Origin: an uncultured Paracoccaceae bacterium
GTDB lineage: Bacteria; Pseudomonadota; Alphaproteobacteria; Rhodobacterales; Rhodobacteraceae
NCBI GenBank assembly: GCA_947500825.1
Contig: CANMTR010000008.1
Coordinates: forward strand, 84,607-148,606
Length of the DNA stretch: 64,000 nt
Reading direction: 5' to 3'
Positions 27,191-35,861 of the stretch are shown in pieces. Positions within the stretch are counted from its first letter, which is position 1; the number at the start of each line of letters is the position of its first letter. Below the pieces are notes generated by a model. That model saw only the letters and a list, made by a program, of their open reading frames with translations, made no database searches and was not told the DNA's origin. The position numbers and the translations under genes were made by a program.

Positions 27191-27291
27191 GGCATCCTCC
27201 CCTAGTGTGGGCGAAATTGAACGGGCCGGGCCCGGGGTTGTCAACGAGACGCGGAACGATATTCTGCCATGCGAAACGTGAGGAGCTCCCG

Positions 27292-28296
27292 ATGCCGCTG
27301 CCCCCCGCCCTGTCCGCGCTGCGGCTGCCGATGGTGGCGGCGCCGCTGTTCATCATCTCCAACCCCGAGCTGGTGATCGCGCAGTGCAAAGCCGGGGTGG
27401 TGGGCAGCTTTCCGGCGTTGAACGCGCGCGAGCCCGAGGGCGACCCGCCGATGCTGGAGGCGTGGCTGAAGCGCATCACCGAGGAGCTGGATCGCCACAA
27501 CCAGGCCAACCCCGACGCCCCCGCCGCCCCCTTCGCCGTCAACCAGATCGTGCACCGCTCGAACGCGCGGCTGGAGCGCGACATCGAGATCTGCGCGCGC
27601 TGGAAGGTGCCGATCTGGATCACCTCGCTGGGTGCGCGCCCGGAGGTGAACGAGGCCGCCCACGGCGCGGGGGGGATCGTGCTGCACGACGTGATCGACG
27701 ACCGCTTCGCGCGGAAAGCCGTCGAGAAGGGCGCCGACGGGCTGATCGCGGTGGCCGCGGGCGCGGGCGGGCACGCGGGGCGGCAGTCTCCCTTCGCGCT
27801 GGTGCGCGAGATCCGCGACTGGTTCGACGGGCCGCTCCTGCTGTCGGGCTCCATCGCCACGGGCGCCGGGGTGCTGGCCGCGCAGGCGATGGGCGCGGAC
27901 CTCGCCTATGTGGGATCGGCCTTCATCGCCACCGACGAGGCGGGGGCGGAGGAGGACTACAAGCGCATGATCGTGGAGGGGCGTGCCTCGGACATCGTGA
28001 CTTCGGCGCTGTTCACGGGGGTCTCTGGCAACTATCTGCGCCCGTCGATCGAGCGCGCGGGGCTCGACCCCGACGACCTGCCCGAGGACGACACCAAGAT
28101 GAACTTCGGCGACGGCGCCTCGAAGCCCAAGGCGTGGAAGTCGATCTGGGGCGCGGGACAGGGGATCGGCGCGGTGGACCGGGTGGTACCCGCCGCCGAC
28201 CTCGTCGCCCGGCTGGCCTCGGAATACGAAGCCGCGCGGGCGCGCCTGGCGGCCTCGGCGGACACGCCGCGGCGGGGCGGTGACGCGGGCCCATGA
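27292..28296 (+). CDS. Nitronate monooxygenase-like FMN flavoprotein
   Basis: A 334-residue TIM-barrel flavoprotein of the NMO/2-nitropropane dioxygenase family. Seen: RLPMVAAPLFIISNPELV, GVVGSFPALNARE, VAAGAGGHAGRQSPFALV (FMN phosphate and catalytic-His region), LSGSIATGAGVLAAQAMGAD and YVGSAFIATDEAG. Members oxidise alkyl nitronates or act as quinone/enone reductases, so the real substrate is uncertain. GTGAGGAG precedes the ATG. Its stop overlaps the start of the IclR gene (ATGA), so the two form one transcript. Confidence 0.88.
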   Translation: MPLPPALSALRLPMVAAPLFIISNPELVIAQCKAGVVGSFPALNAREPEGDPPMLEAWLKRITEELDRHNQANPDAPAAPFAVNQIVHRSNARLERDIEICARWKVPIWITSLGARPEVNEAAHGAGGIVLHDVIDDRFARKAVEKGADGLIAVAAGAGGHAGRQSPFALVREIRDWFDGPLLLSGSIATGAGVLAAQAMGADLAYVGSAFIATDEAGAEEDYKRMIVEGRASDIVTSALFTGVSGNYLRPSIERAGLDPDDLPEDDTKMNFGDGASKPKAWKSIWGAGQGIGAVDRVVPAADLVARLASEYEAARARLAASADTPRRGGDAGP

Positions 28297-29116
28297 CGCC
28301 GGGCGCGGCGCGCGACGGGTTTGACCCCGGGGACGCCCCGGGGAGCACGGACCGCGCCTTCGTCACCGCGCTGGCGCGGGGCTTGGAGGTGCTGCGCTGC
28401 TTTCGGCCGGGCGAGGTCGGCCTGTCCAACAGCGACATCGCGCAGCGCACCGGCCTGCCCCGGCCCACGGTCACGCGGCTGACCCATACCTTACGCCGGA
28501 TGGACTACCTCGTGCAGGTGGAGGCGACGGGGCAATACCGCCTGGGCGCGGGGGTGCTGCAGCTCGGCTACGGCGTGCTGGCCGGGATCGGCCTGGCGGG
28601 CCGCGCGGCGGAGGTGATGCGGGTGCTGCAGGAGAGCGGACCCAACCCCAACGTGACCGTCGCCCTGGGCGAGCCCACCGCTTCGGCGTGATCTACACCG
28701 CCGTTCACCGAGCCACGGGGGACGTGTCGCTGACCATGAACGTGGGGGCGCGGCTGCCACTGTTCCGCTCGGCCATCGGGCGGGCGATGATGAGCGCCAT
28801 GGCTCCGACCGCGCGCGACGAGATCCTGGCGCGGGTCAAGGCGGCGGGCCGCCACGACATGGGGCAGGTGCGCGCCGACCTGACGCAGGCGGCTGAGGAA
28901 TATGCCGCGCACGGCTATTGCTCGTCGTTCGGCGACTGGACGCCCAATGTCAGCGGCATCGCGGTGCCGGTGCTGTCGCTGAACGGCGACCGGTTGTTCG
29001 CCATGAACCTGGGCGCGCCGAGCTTCCTGACCTCGGAGGCGGAGATGCGCGAGGTCCATGCCCCGCGCCTGATCGCCGCCGGGCGGAGCTTGAGCGACGT
29101 TCCCGGCCGGCTCTGA
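28293..29116 (+). pseudogene. IclR-family regulator interrupted by a one-base frameshift
   Basis: The first frame (28293-28691) gives an intact winged HTH (LARGLEVLRCF, LSNSDIAQRTGLPRPTVTRL) and the start of the effector domain up to LGEPTASA, then stops. The second frame (about 28688-29116) continues exactly where the family should: IYTAVHRATGDVSLTMNVGA, PLFRSAIGRAMMSA, SFGDWTPNVSGIAVPVLS. Adding one C in GAGCCCACCGCTTC near 28680 restores a continuous reading (GEPTRFGVIYT). So it is a one-base deletion: either a very recent inactivation or a sequencing/assembly error. It would have controlled the upstream NMO gene or the neighbouring fatty-acid-type genes. Confidence 0.85.
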
Positions 29117-29127
29117 TCCGGCCGGGA
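29101..29127. terminator. Hairpin over the iclR stop codon, between convergent genes
   Basis: TCCCGGCCGG (29101-29110), loop CTCTGAT, CCGGCCGGGA (29118-29127): a perfect 10-bp stem that includes the iclR stop codon in its loop. The convergent YceI gene ends at 29151. There is no T run, so termination by this hairpin is plausible but not demonstrated. Confidence 0.4.
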
Positions 29128-29150
29128 CACGGGCCGGAGTCCGGTCCCCG

Positions 29151-29723
29151 TCAGGAGGCGGGGGAGGTCTCCATCGAGATCGTCACCTCCACCTCGGCGG
29201 GGATGACGGGCGTGAAGGCGCCGAGCTCGAAATTGGTGCGGTCGAGCGTCGTCGTGGCCAGGAAGCCGGTGGAGGGATCGCCCTGGGGGCCCGTGCCCTG
29301 CTGCGTCAGGGTGGTGTCGAGGACCACCTCGTTGGTGATGCCGTTCAGGGTCAGGTCGCCGGTGATCTCGGCGGTATCCTCGCCCGTCACCTCGATGGAG
29401 GTGGACTCGAACGTGATCATGCTCTCCTGCGCGTCGGTGAAGAAGTCGCCCGACTGCATGAGGTGCTCGGTGAACTCGGGCGTCACGACGATCGCCGAGG
29501 TGGGGATCTGGATCGACACGCTCGAATTGGCCGGGTCTTCCTGGTCGAACATCACGTCGCCCTGGATGTCGAAGACGATGGCGCGGGTGGTGGAGAAGCC
29601 CGCGTGGTTCCAGGAGGCGACGAGCTCGCTGTGGGCGGGGTCGATGTCGTAGGGCTGCGGCTCGGCGAAGGCGGCGCCGGCAAGGAGGCTCGCGGCGGCG
29701 GCGGTCGAGAGGATGCGTGTCAT
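29151..29723 (-). CDS. YceI-family periplasmic protein
   Basis: A 190-residue protein with a clear signal peptide (MTRILSTAAAASLLAGAAFA, cleavage before EPQPYDID). The lipocalin-like YceI fold follows: YDIDPAHSELVASWNHAGFS, TPEFTEHLMQSGDFFTDAQE, and EITGDLTLNGITNEVVLDTT. Family members bind polyisoprenoid-type lipids in the periplasm and are often stress-induced. It is a single gene, convergent with the iclR remnant and tandem to the GntR gene that ends 143 bases upstream. Confidence 0.9.
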   Translation of the reverse strand: MTRILSTAAAASLLAGAAFAEPQPYDIDPAHSELVASWNHAGFSTTRAIVFDIQGDVMFDQEDPANSSVSIQIPTSAIVVTPEFTEHLMQSGDFFTDAQESMITFESTSIEVTGEDTAEITGDLTLNGITNEVVLDTTLTQQGTGPQGDPSTGFLATTTLDRTNFELGAFTPVIPAEVEVTISMETSPAS

Positions 29724-29866
29724 CTGGGGTCCTTCGGTTGTGTCCGGTCGGGGTCGTCCCGTCTGCGGCAGAGATAGCCTATCGGGTCGGGAGGGGCGCC
29801 CCCCGTCGCGAGAGACGTCTTATGCACCTGCGCACGAAACTCCCCCGGGGCCGGGCGCCTCGGCGC

Positions 29867-30559
29867 TCAGGGGGCGCCCGGCGCGTCGTGCCCGCGGCCG
29901 CGCAGGACGGCGCGATTCACGTCGAGGAGGTGCACCTCCATGTGTCGCGCGGCCTCCGCCCCGTCGCGGGCGGCGATGGCCTCGAACAGGACGCGGTGCT
30001 GGGCGCCGAACCTGGTCATCGCCTCGGGGGTATGGCTGAGCCGGCGGCTCGCGTCCCAGGTGGCGAGCTTGCGGACGGTGCGGATGGAATCGAAGATCTC
30101 CAGGAACAGGGGATTCCGGGCCGTCAGGGCGATCTGGTAGTGGTAGATGTCGTCGGCGGCCTCGTAGGAGCCCTGCCATTCGAGGTTCAGCGTCGCCCGC
30201 ATCGCCTGTTCGAGCCGCGAGAGGTCGTCGCTGCGGGCGCGCAGGGCGGCGAGGGCGGCGAGGGCGGGCTCGATCTCCAGCCGGACCTCCATGATGTCCT
30301 GGGGCGTGACCTCGCGCGCGATGCGGCCCAGGGGGCCGGAGCGGTCGTGGGTGGGGGGGGCCGCGAAGGTCCCGCGGCCCTGGCGGCGATAGACGACGCC
30401 TGCCTCCTCCAGGTCGTCGAGCGCCTGGCGCAGCCTGGCCCGGCTGATCCCGAAGCGGTCGGCCAGGTGCCGTTCGGGCGGCAGGCGGCCGTCGGCGGGA
30501 AGCTCGCCCGAGGCGATGAGGGTGGTCAGCCCCTCGGTGATGCGGCGCACGTCGCTCAT
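29867..30559 (-). CDS. GntR/FadR-family (FCD) transcriptional regulator
   Basis: A 230-residue regulator. The winged HTH (PPERHLADRFGISRARLRQA, EEAGVVYRRQGRGTF) spans about 8-70. The FCD effector domain follows with EVRLEIEPALAALAALR, the metal-ligand pattern DDIYHYQIA and a His-rich C-terminal helix (FGAQHRVLFEAIAARD, ARHMEVHLLDV). Such regulators usually sense small carboxylates. It is the last gene of the Dpp/GGT operon; its start overlaps the tauE-like stop as ATGA. It therefore probably autoregulates that operon, perhaps through the palindrome at 41061-41095. Confidence 0.9.
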   Translation of the reverse strand: MSDVRRITEGLTTLIASGELPADGRLPPERHLADRFGISRARLRQALDDLEEAGVVYRRQGRGTFAAPPTHDRSGPLGRIAREVTPQDIMEVRLEIEPALAALAALRARSDDLSRLEQAMRATLNLEWQGSYEAADDIYHYQIALTARNPLFLEIFDSIRTVRKLATWDASRRLSHTPEAMTRFGAQHRVLFEAIAARDGAEAARHMEVHLLDVNRAVLRGRGHDAPGAP

Positions 30560-31389
30560 AGTGCCCCGTAGAGATCCCGGAACATCCGCAGGGAGGTGGC
30601 CAGCAGGAACAGCCCGAAGCCCAGGCGCAGGCCGCGGCGCGGAATCCGGTGGGCGATGGCCACGCCCAGGCGGGCGAAGGGGACCGTCAGGGGGACGATG
30701 AGCAGGGCCGCGGCGATGTTCACGTAGCCCAGCGACAGCGGCGGCAGCCCGGACGCGCCGAGGCCGGTCAGCACATAGGTCACCGCGCCGGGCAGCCCGA
30801 TGACGAAGCCGATGGCCGCCGACGTGCCCACCGCGCGCCGGATGTCGTAGCCCAGGAAGTTGAGGAGCGGCACGCAGACCGTGCCGCCGCCGATCCCCAT
30901 CATCGCCGAGATCGCCCCGGCCACGACGCCGAAAGCCGCCCAGACGGGGCGGGAGAAGCTCCGCGCCGGGCCTGTGCCGGGACCGCCGCGCAGGATCATG
31001 TCGCAGGCCACGAGGAGGGCCACGACCGCGAACACGCCCACCAGCACGAGGCCTGAGACGACCCCGCCCAGAAGCGCCCCGATCACCACGCCCGCCAGGA
31101 TCGACGGCCCCCAGAGGCGCAGGAGCGCGAAGTCGACCGCGCCCTTGCGGTAGTGGCCCCAGGCGGAGCTGAGCGAGGTGAAGACGATGGTGGCGAGCGA
31201 GGTGCCGACCGCGACCTGCATGACCCGGGCCGTGTCCATGTCAGTGAGCGACAGCGCGAGGTAGAGGGCGGGGACGATGACGATGCCGCCGCCCACCCCC
31301 AGGAGGCCCGCGAGGGTCCCCCCGAGGATGCCGGCGGCGATGGCGGGAAGCGCTATCGCCGCGACGAGCTGTGCAACCTGTCCGTCCAT
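30556..31389 (-). CDS. TauE/SafE-family sulfite/organosulfonate exporter-like permease
   Basis: A 277-residue membrane protein with about eight hydrophobic helices in two repeats. Both repeats carry the family glycine motif: LLGVGGGIVIVPALYLAL near residue 30 and MMGIGGGTVCVPLLNFLGYD near 165. TauE/SafE proteins export sulfite, sulfoacetate or related anions. It starts one base after the DUF1028 stop and overlaps gntR. Within a peptide-import and gamma-glutamyl-cleavage operon it suggests that a small anionic, possibly sulfur-containing product is expelled. The cargo is not readable. Confidence 0.87.
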   Translation of the reverse strand: MDGQVAQLVAAIALPAIAAGILGGTLAGLLGVGGGIVIVPALYLALSLTDMDTARVMQVAVGTSLATIVFTSLSSAWGHYRKGAVDFALLRLWGPSILAGVVIGALLGGVVSGLVLVGVFAVVALLVACDMILRGGPGTGPARSFSRPVWAAFGVVAGAISAMMGIGGGTVCVPLLNFLGYDIRRAVGTSAAIGFVIGLPGAVTYVLTGLGASGLPPLSLGYVNIAAALLIVPLTVPFARLGVAIAHRIPRRGLRLGFGLFLLATSLRMFRDLYGAL

Positions 31390-31390
31390 G

Positions 31391-32143
31391 TCAGCGGCCG
31401 GTATCGGTGGCGCGGGAGCGGCTGGCGATGCCCTCCGCCCCGCGGCGCTCCGCCTCGGCGCGGATCGCGGAATCGATCGGGGCGCGATCGGTCATGCCGG
31501 AGAAGTTCGCCGTGGTGCCGAAGGCCTGGGCGACGTGGGCGTAGCGTTCGCGGGACACGTCGAGGAGGCGGTCGAGCTCGGACAGGGGGTCGTCGTGGTC
31601 GTCGGCGCGCAGGTCGAGCACCGCGTAGGCCTCGCCGCGATGGATCTTGAGCCCGGCGGCCTGGCGCCCGCGCCGGTCGCCGCCCGCCACCTCGCCCGCG
31701 CGCATGGCGTGGAGGAGCCGGTCGGGCATGGGACGGTCGGAGGCCTCGGCATAGGCGTCGAACACGGCCTCGACCACCTCGCCGCCCGCGAGCATGTTGC
31801 CGGCGACGGAATGGGTCTCGCCGGTCAGGTGGCCGCACCATGCGACGCAGTCCTGCCCCGTATGGGCGGCGAACCGCCCCTGCGCATCGAGCATGTGGCA
31901 CTGCCTGATCGCCTGCCCGCCATCGCGGCACACGAGGTCCGACAGGACCGCCTCGGCGTGTTCGCCCCGCTCCAGCCGGGCGAGCCCCTCGGTCCCCCAG
32001 AGGGGATTGACGAAGGCCTGCGTGGCCACGGCCGCGCGGGCGCCGGCATGGGGGACGATGGCGCCGCAGGCGAAGAAGCGCGAGGCGACGGCGATGCCGA
32101 TCTCGCCCGTTCCGGGGTCGCGGGCGATGAGGGACCAGGTCAT
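31391..32143 (-). CDS. DUF1028 family protein (Ntn-hydrolase-like)
   Basis: A 250-residue protein with the DUF1028 start MTWSLIARDPGTGEIGIAVA (mature-type start Thr/Ser after Met), ATQAFVNPLWGTEGLARL, HTGQDCVAWCGHLTG, AGNMLAGGEVVEAVFDAY and AAGLKIHRGEAYAVLDLR. DUF1028 proteins have an N-terminal-nucleophile amidohydrolase-like fold and commonly stand beside peptide transporters and peptidases; no activity is established. No signal peptide, so cytoplasmic. It begins two bases after the gamma-glutamyltransferase-like gene and is surely co-expressed with it. Confidence 0.88.
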   Translation of the reverse strand: MTWSLIARDPGTGEIGIAVASRFFACGAIVPHAGARAAVATQAFVNPLWGTEGLARLERGEHAEAVLSDLVCRDGGQAIRQCHMLDAQGRFAAHTGQDCVAWCGHLTGETHSVAGNMLAGGEVVEAVFDAYAEASDRPMPDRLLHAMRAGEVAGGDRRGRQAAGLKIHRGEAYAVLDLRADDHDDPLSELDRLLDVSRERYAHVAQAFGTTANFSGMTDRAPIDSAIRAEAERRGAEGIASRSRATDTGR

Positions 32144-32145
32144 CC

Positions 32146-33954
32146 TCAGCGGCCCACGGCGTAGGCCTGCATCAGGCGGGGCGTGGCCGCGGCCGTCAGG
32201 CCGCCGTCGGGCGCGCGCCGGGCGGCCGTCAGGCGCCCGACGGTCCAGGGCCCGGCCTCCGTCACGCGGTGGCCGCGCGCGCGCAACGACGCGATGCACG
32301 CCTCGCCCACGCCGGGCTCGATCATCATCTCGCCGGGCTTCACCGCGCGGGGATAGAACGACCCCTGGAAGTGCATGGTGTGGAACAGGGGCGCGTCCAT
32401 CCCCTCCTGCAGCCCCAAGCCGTGGTGGACGTAGCGCAGGAACCACACGAGCTGCCACTGGTCCTGTTGGTCGCCGCCGGGGGTGCCGAAGACGAGGCGG
32501 GTGCCGTCGGCGTGCGTGGCCAGCGTCGGGGTGAGGGTGGTGCGGGGCCGGCGGCCCGGCGCGAGGGAGGTGGGCAGCCCCTCCTCCAGCCAGAACATCT
32601 GGGCGCGGGAGTTGAGCGGGAAGCCGAGGCCGGGGACGACCGGGTTCGATTGCAGCCAGCCGCCCGAGGGGGTGGCCGCGACGCAGTTGCCCCACCGGTC
32701 GATCACGTCGAGATGGACGGTGTCGCCGCGCCGCTCGGTCAGGTGGGCCATGGTCGGCTCCTGCGCGGCGATGCCCGAGACCCCGAAGTCGTGCGCGGCA
32801 CGGGCGACATAGGCGTCGGCCTGGTGCTCGAAGCCGGGCACCCGGCCCGGGCGCTGCTCCAGCGAGGCCTCCGCCCCGATCAGGGCGGCGCGCTCGGCGT
32901 TGTAGGCGTCCGACAGGAGGTGCTCCATGGGCACGTCCGAATGGGCGGGGTCGCCGTAATAGGCCTCCCTGTCGGCGTAGGAGAGCTTCATCGCCTCGAT
33001 CACGGTGTGGACGAAGTCGGCCCCCATCGGGTCCATCGACGCGAGGTCGACATGCTTCAGGATCGCGAGGGACTGCAGCAGGACGGGCCCCTGGCCCCAT
33101 GGGCCGGTCTTGTTCAGGGTCCAACCGTGGTAGTCGTAGGTGAGCGGGGGCTCGATGCCTGCGCGCCATCCGGCCATGTCGGCGCGGCTGAGCACGCCGC
33201 GGTTGCGCTGGCCCGATCCGTCGTGAACCTCGGCCGTCTCGAGGAACTCCGCGACGGCGTCCGCCACGAAGCCCTCGGCCCATTCGGTGCGCGCCGCGTC
33301 GATCTGGGCCGTGCGGTCGTCGCCCGCGGCCTCGCCGGCCTCCACCAGGCGCTCGTAGGTGCGCGCGAGGTCGGGGTTGCGAAAGAGGGCGTGGGCCTGG
33401 GGCAGCTCGCCTCCGGGCGTCCAGACCGCGGCCGAGGAGGGCCATTCGGCGGCCAGGTACTCGGCCAGCCCGGCGATGGCGTCGGCCACGCGCGGCAGCA
33501 TCGGGTGGCCGTCGCGGGCATAGGCGATGGTGGGGGCGACCACGTCGCGCAAGGGCAGGATGCCGTGGTTGCGCAGCATCAGCATCCAGCCGTCGAAGGC
33601 GCCCGGCACGACCGTGGAGAGAAGCCCCGAGCCGGGGATCAGCGCGAGGCCCTGCGCGCGGTAGTGCTCGATCGTGGCGGCGGCGGGGGCGGGCCCCTGG
33701 GCGGCGAGGACGCCGTCGCCCTTTTCCACGTCGTGGAACACCGCCGGCAGGTCGCCCGCGGGGCCGTTCAGGTGCGGCTCCAGCACCTGCAGGACGAGGC
33801 CGGTGGCCACGGCCGCGTCGAAGGCGTTGCCGCCCCGCTCCAGCATCGACATGCCCACGGAGGAGGCGATCCAGTGGGTCGAGGTGACGGTGCCGAAGGT
33901 GCCGCGGATGTCGGGACGGGTGGTGAAGTCGGTCATTGTGCCTCGGGTTGTCAT
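32146..33954 (-). CDS. Gamma-glutamyltransferase-family Ntn hydrolase (cytoplasmic)
   Basis: A 602-residue GGT-fold protein. N-terminal SSVGMSMLERGGNAFDAAVA and GPAGDLPAVFHD, a large-subunit core with GAFDGWMLMLRNHG, and the autoprocessing site ERRGDTVHLDVIDRWGN, with Thr about 412 as expected new N-terminus and nucleophile. VAATPSGGWLQSNPVVPGLG and FGTPGGDQQDQWQLV are also typical. No signal peptide, unlike the periplasmic Ggt of E. coli, so it would act on imported substrate. Start 33954 overlaps the dppC-like stop (ATGA); ATG 33936 is an alternative. It could hydrolyse gamma-glutamyl amides or, as in some relatives, other acylated amines. Confidence 0.9.
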   Translation of the reverse strand: MTTRGTMTDFTTRPDIRGTFGTVTSTHWIASSVGMSMLERGGNAFDAAVATGLVLQVLEPHLNGPAGDLPAVFHDVEKGDGVLAAQGPAPAAATIEHYRAQGLALIPGSGLLSTVVPGAFDGWMLMLRNHGILPLRDVVAPTIAYARDGHPMLPRVADAIAGLAEYLAAEWPSSAAVWTPGGELPQAHALFRNPDLARTYERLVEAGEAAGDDRTAQIDAARTEWAEGFVADAVAEFLETAEVHDGSGQRNRGVLSRADMAGWRAGIEPPLTYDYHGWTLNKTGPWGQGPVLLQSLAILKHVDLASMDPMGADFVHTVIEAMKLSYADREAYYGDPAHSDVPMEHLLSDAYNAERAALIGAEASLEQRPGRVPGFEHQADAYVARAAHDFGVSGIAAQEPTMAHLTERRGDTVHLDVIDRWGNCVAATPSGGWLQSNPVVPGLGFPLNSRAQMFWLEEGLPTSLAPGRRPRTTLTPTLATHADGTRLVFGTPGGDQQDQWQLVWFLRYVHHGLGLQEGMDAPLFHTMHFQGSFYPRAVKPGEMMIEPGVGEACIASLRARGHRVTEAGPWTVGRLTAARRAPDGGLTAAATPRLMQAYAVGR

Positions 33955-34853
33955 TGTTCGCGGGGATCGAGCGCGTCGCGCAGACCGTCGCCCAGGAGGT
34001 TGAAGCCCAGCACCACGAGGAAGATCGCGACGCCCGGCCAGAGCGCCATCCACGGCGCCTGGTTGAGGAAGTTCTTGGCGGTGTTGAGCATAGAGCCCCA
34101 GGAGGGGGCTGGGGGCTGCTGGCCCAGGCCGAGGAACGACAGCGACGCCTCGGCGATGATCGCTGTGGCGATGGTCAGCGTGGCCTGCACCAGCACGGGC
34201 GGCAGGATGTTGGGCAGGATGTAGCGGGCCAGGATCTTGCGCGTGGGCAGGCCGATGACGCGGGCGCTGTCGACGTAGTCCTCGGCGGCCACCGACAGGA
34301 CCTGGCCGCGCGTCAGGCGCACGAAGAGGGGGGTGGCGGAGATGCCGATGGCGATCATGGCGTTGGTCAGGGACGGCCCCAGGAAGGCGGCGAGCGCGAT
34401 CGCCAGGATCAGGAAGGGCGCGGCCAGAAGCGCCTCGGTGCAGCGCGAGATGACCGCGTCGGTCCAGCCGCCGAAATAGCCCGCCGCGATCCCCAGGGGG
34501 ACGCCCATGAGCACGGCGATGACCACCGACACGACGCCCGCGAGGAGCGAAGCCTGGGCCCCCCAGACCATGCGCGAGAGCACGTCGCGCCCGATCTCGT
34601 CGGTGCCCAGGAGGTGGGTGGACGAGGGCGCCTGGCGCACCGCGGCCCAGTCGGTCGCGGCGGGGTCGGGGATGGGAAGGACCGGGGCCAGGAGCGCCAT
34701 GGCGACGAAGAACGTGACCAGGATGCCGCCCAGCATGGCCGAACGGTGGCCGCGGAACTTCTTCCAGACCCGGTTCTCGGGCTTGCGGTCGAGAACCGGG
34801 TCGTTGGCGCTCTCGGCGTCGATGGTGGTCGGGGTGGCGGCCTGCGGCATCAT
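33951..34853 (-). CDS. dppC: Dipeptide/oligopeptide-type ABC permease (DppC-like)
   Basis: A 300-residue inner-membrane permease. It has an N-terminal cytoplasmic tail (OppC_N type), a first helix GGILVTFFVAMALLAPVLP, the signature HLLGTDEIGRDVLSRMVWGA, and the EAA loop DYVDSARVIGLPTRKILARY. The C-terminal SFLGLGQQPPAPSWGSML is the DppC/GsiD hallmark. It pairs with the DppB-like permease, whose stop it overlaps (ATGATG). Substrate is set by the two binding proteins of the operon. Confidence 0.92.
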   Translation of the reverse strand: MMPQAATPTTIDAESANDPVLDRKPENRVWKKFRGHRSAMLGGILVTFFVAMALLAPVLPIPDPAATDWAAVRQAPSSTHLLGTDEIGRDVLSRMVWGAQASLLAGVVSVVIAVLMGVPLGIAAGYFGGWTDAVISRCTEALLAAPFLILAIALAAFLGPSLTNAMIAIGISATPLFVRLTRGQVLSVAAEDYVDSARVIGLPTRKILARYILPNILPPVLVQATLTIATAIIAEASLSFLGLGQQPPAPSWGSMLNTAKNFLNQAPWMALWPGVAIFLVVLGFNLLGDGLRDALDPREQ

Positions 34854-35794
34854 TGCCCCCTGAGACGCGGGTTGAGAAGGACGTAGGCCACGTCGGCGAG
34901 CAGGTTCATGATGATGAAGCCCACGGCCGTGACCAGCACGATGCCCTGCACCACCGCGTAGTCGCGGGTGAAGACGGCATCGACGATCAGCTTGCCGAAG
35001 CCCGGCACGGTGAAGATCTGCTCGGTCAGCACGGCCCCGGCGATGAGCTCGCCGAAGAGGAGTGCCGAGAGCGTGACGATGGGGGTGAGCGCGTTGCGGA
35101 AGGCGTGGCGCAGGATCACGCGCCGCTCGCTCAGGCCCTTGGCCCGCGCGGTGCGCACGTAGTCGGAGGTCAGCACCGAGAGCATCGCGGAGCGGGTATG
35201 GCGCATGAGGGTGGCCGCGAGCGCGGTGCCCAGCACGAAGGCGGGCATGAGCATCACCTGGATGGAGCGCAGCGGGTCCTCGCCGAAGGGGACGTAGCCG
35301 CTGGCGGGCAGGAGCTGCCATTTCACGGACACGAGCAGGATCAGCATGATGCCGAGCCAGAAGTTGGGGATCGACAGGCCCGACAGCGCCACCACGTTGG
35401 CCACGTAGTCGGTGAGCGTGCCCTTGCGGATCGCCGACAGGATGCCCGCCGGGATGCCGATGACGAGGGCGAAGATCATCGCCATGGTGGCGAGCTGGAT
35501 CGTGACGGGGAGCTTCTGGCCGATGAGCTCCAGCACCGGCTGGTTGGTCCTGAGCGAGATCCCCAGATCGCCGGTGAGCGCGTTGCCGACCCAAGTGACA
35601 TACTGCACCGGGATCGGGTCGTTCAGGCGGTACTTCTCGCGCAGGAACTCGATGGTGGCGGGGTCGCGCTCCTCCCCGGCCATGGCCAGGATCGGGTCGC
35701 CCGGCAGAAGCTTCTGCAGGGTGAAGACAAAGACCGAGATCAGCAGGATCGTCGGGATCGCGATCAGCAGGCGGCGCAGGATGAAGGAGAGCAT
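34850..35794 (-). CDS. dppB: Dipeptide/oligopeptide-type ABC permease (DppB-like)
   Basis: A 314-residue permease with the DppB pattern: MLSFILRRLLIAIPTILLIS start, KLLPGDPILAMAGEE, YVTWVGNALTGDLGISLRTN, the EAA loop DYVRTARAKGLSERRVILRH, and the C-terminal RDYAVVQGIVLVTAVGFIIM. About six helices. It is preceded by two binding-protein genes and overlaps the dppC-like gene, so expression is coupled. Confidence 0.92.
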   Translation of the reverse strand: MLSFILRRLLIAIPTILLISVFVFTLQKLLPGDPILAMAGEERDPATIEFLREKYRLNDPIPVQYVTWVGNALTGDLGISLRTNQPVLELIGQKLPVTIQLATMAMIFALVIGIPAGILSAIRKGTLTDYVANVVALSGLSIPNFWLGIMLILLVSVKWQLLPASGYVPFGEDPLRSIQVMLMPAFVLGTALAATLMRHTRSAMLSVLTSDYVRTARAKGLSERRVILRHAFRNALTPIVTLSALLFGELIAGAVLTEQIFTVPGFGKLIVDAVFTRDYAVVQGIVLVTAVGFIIMNLLADVAYVLLNPRLRGQ

Positions 35795-35861
35795 GGGGGC
35801 GGTGTCCTCGGGTCGTCGGGCGGCCCGTCCCCCGCCGGTGCGCGGGGAACGGGCGGGGGCG

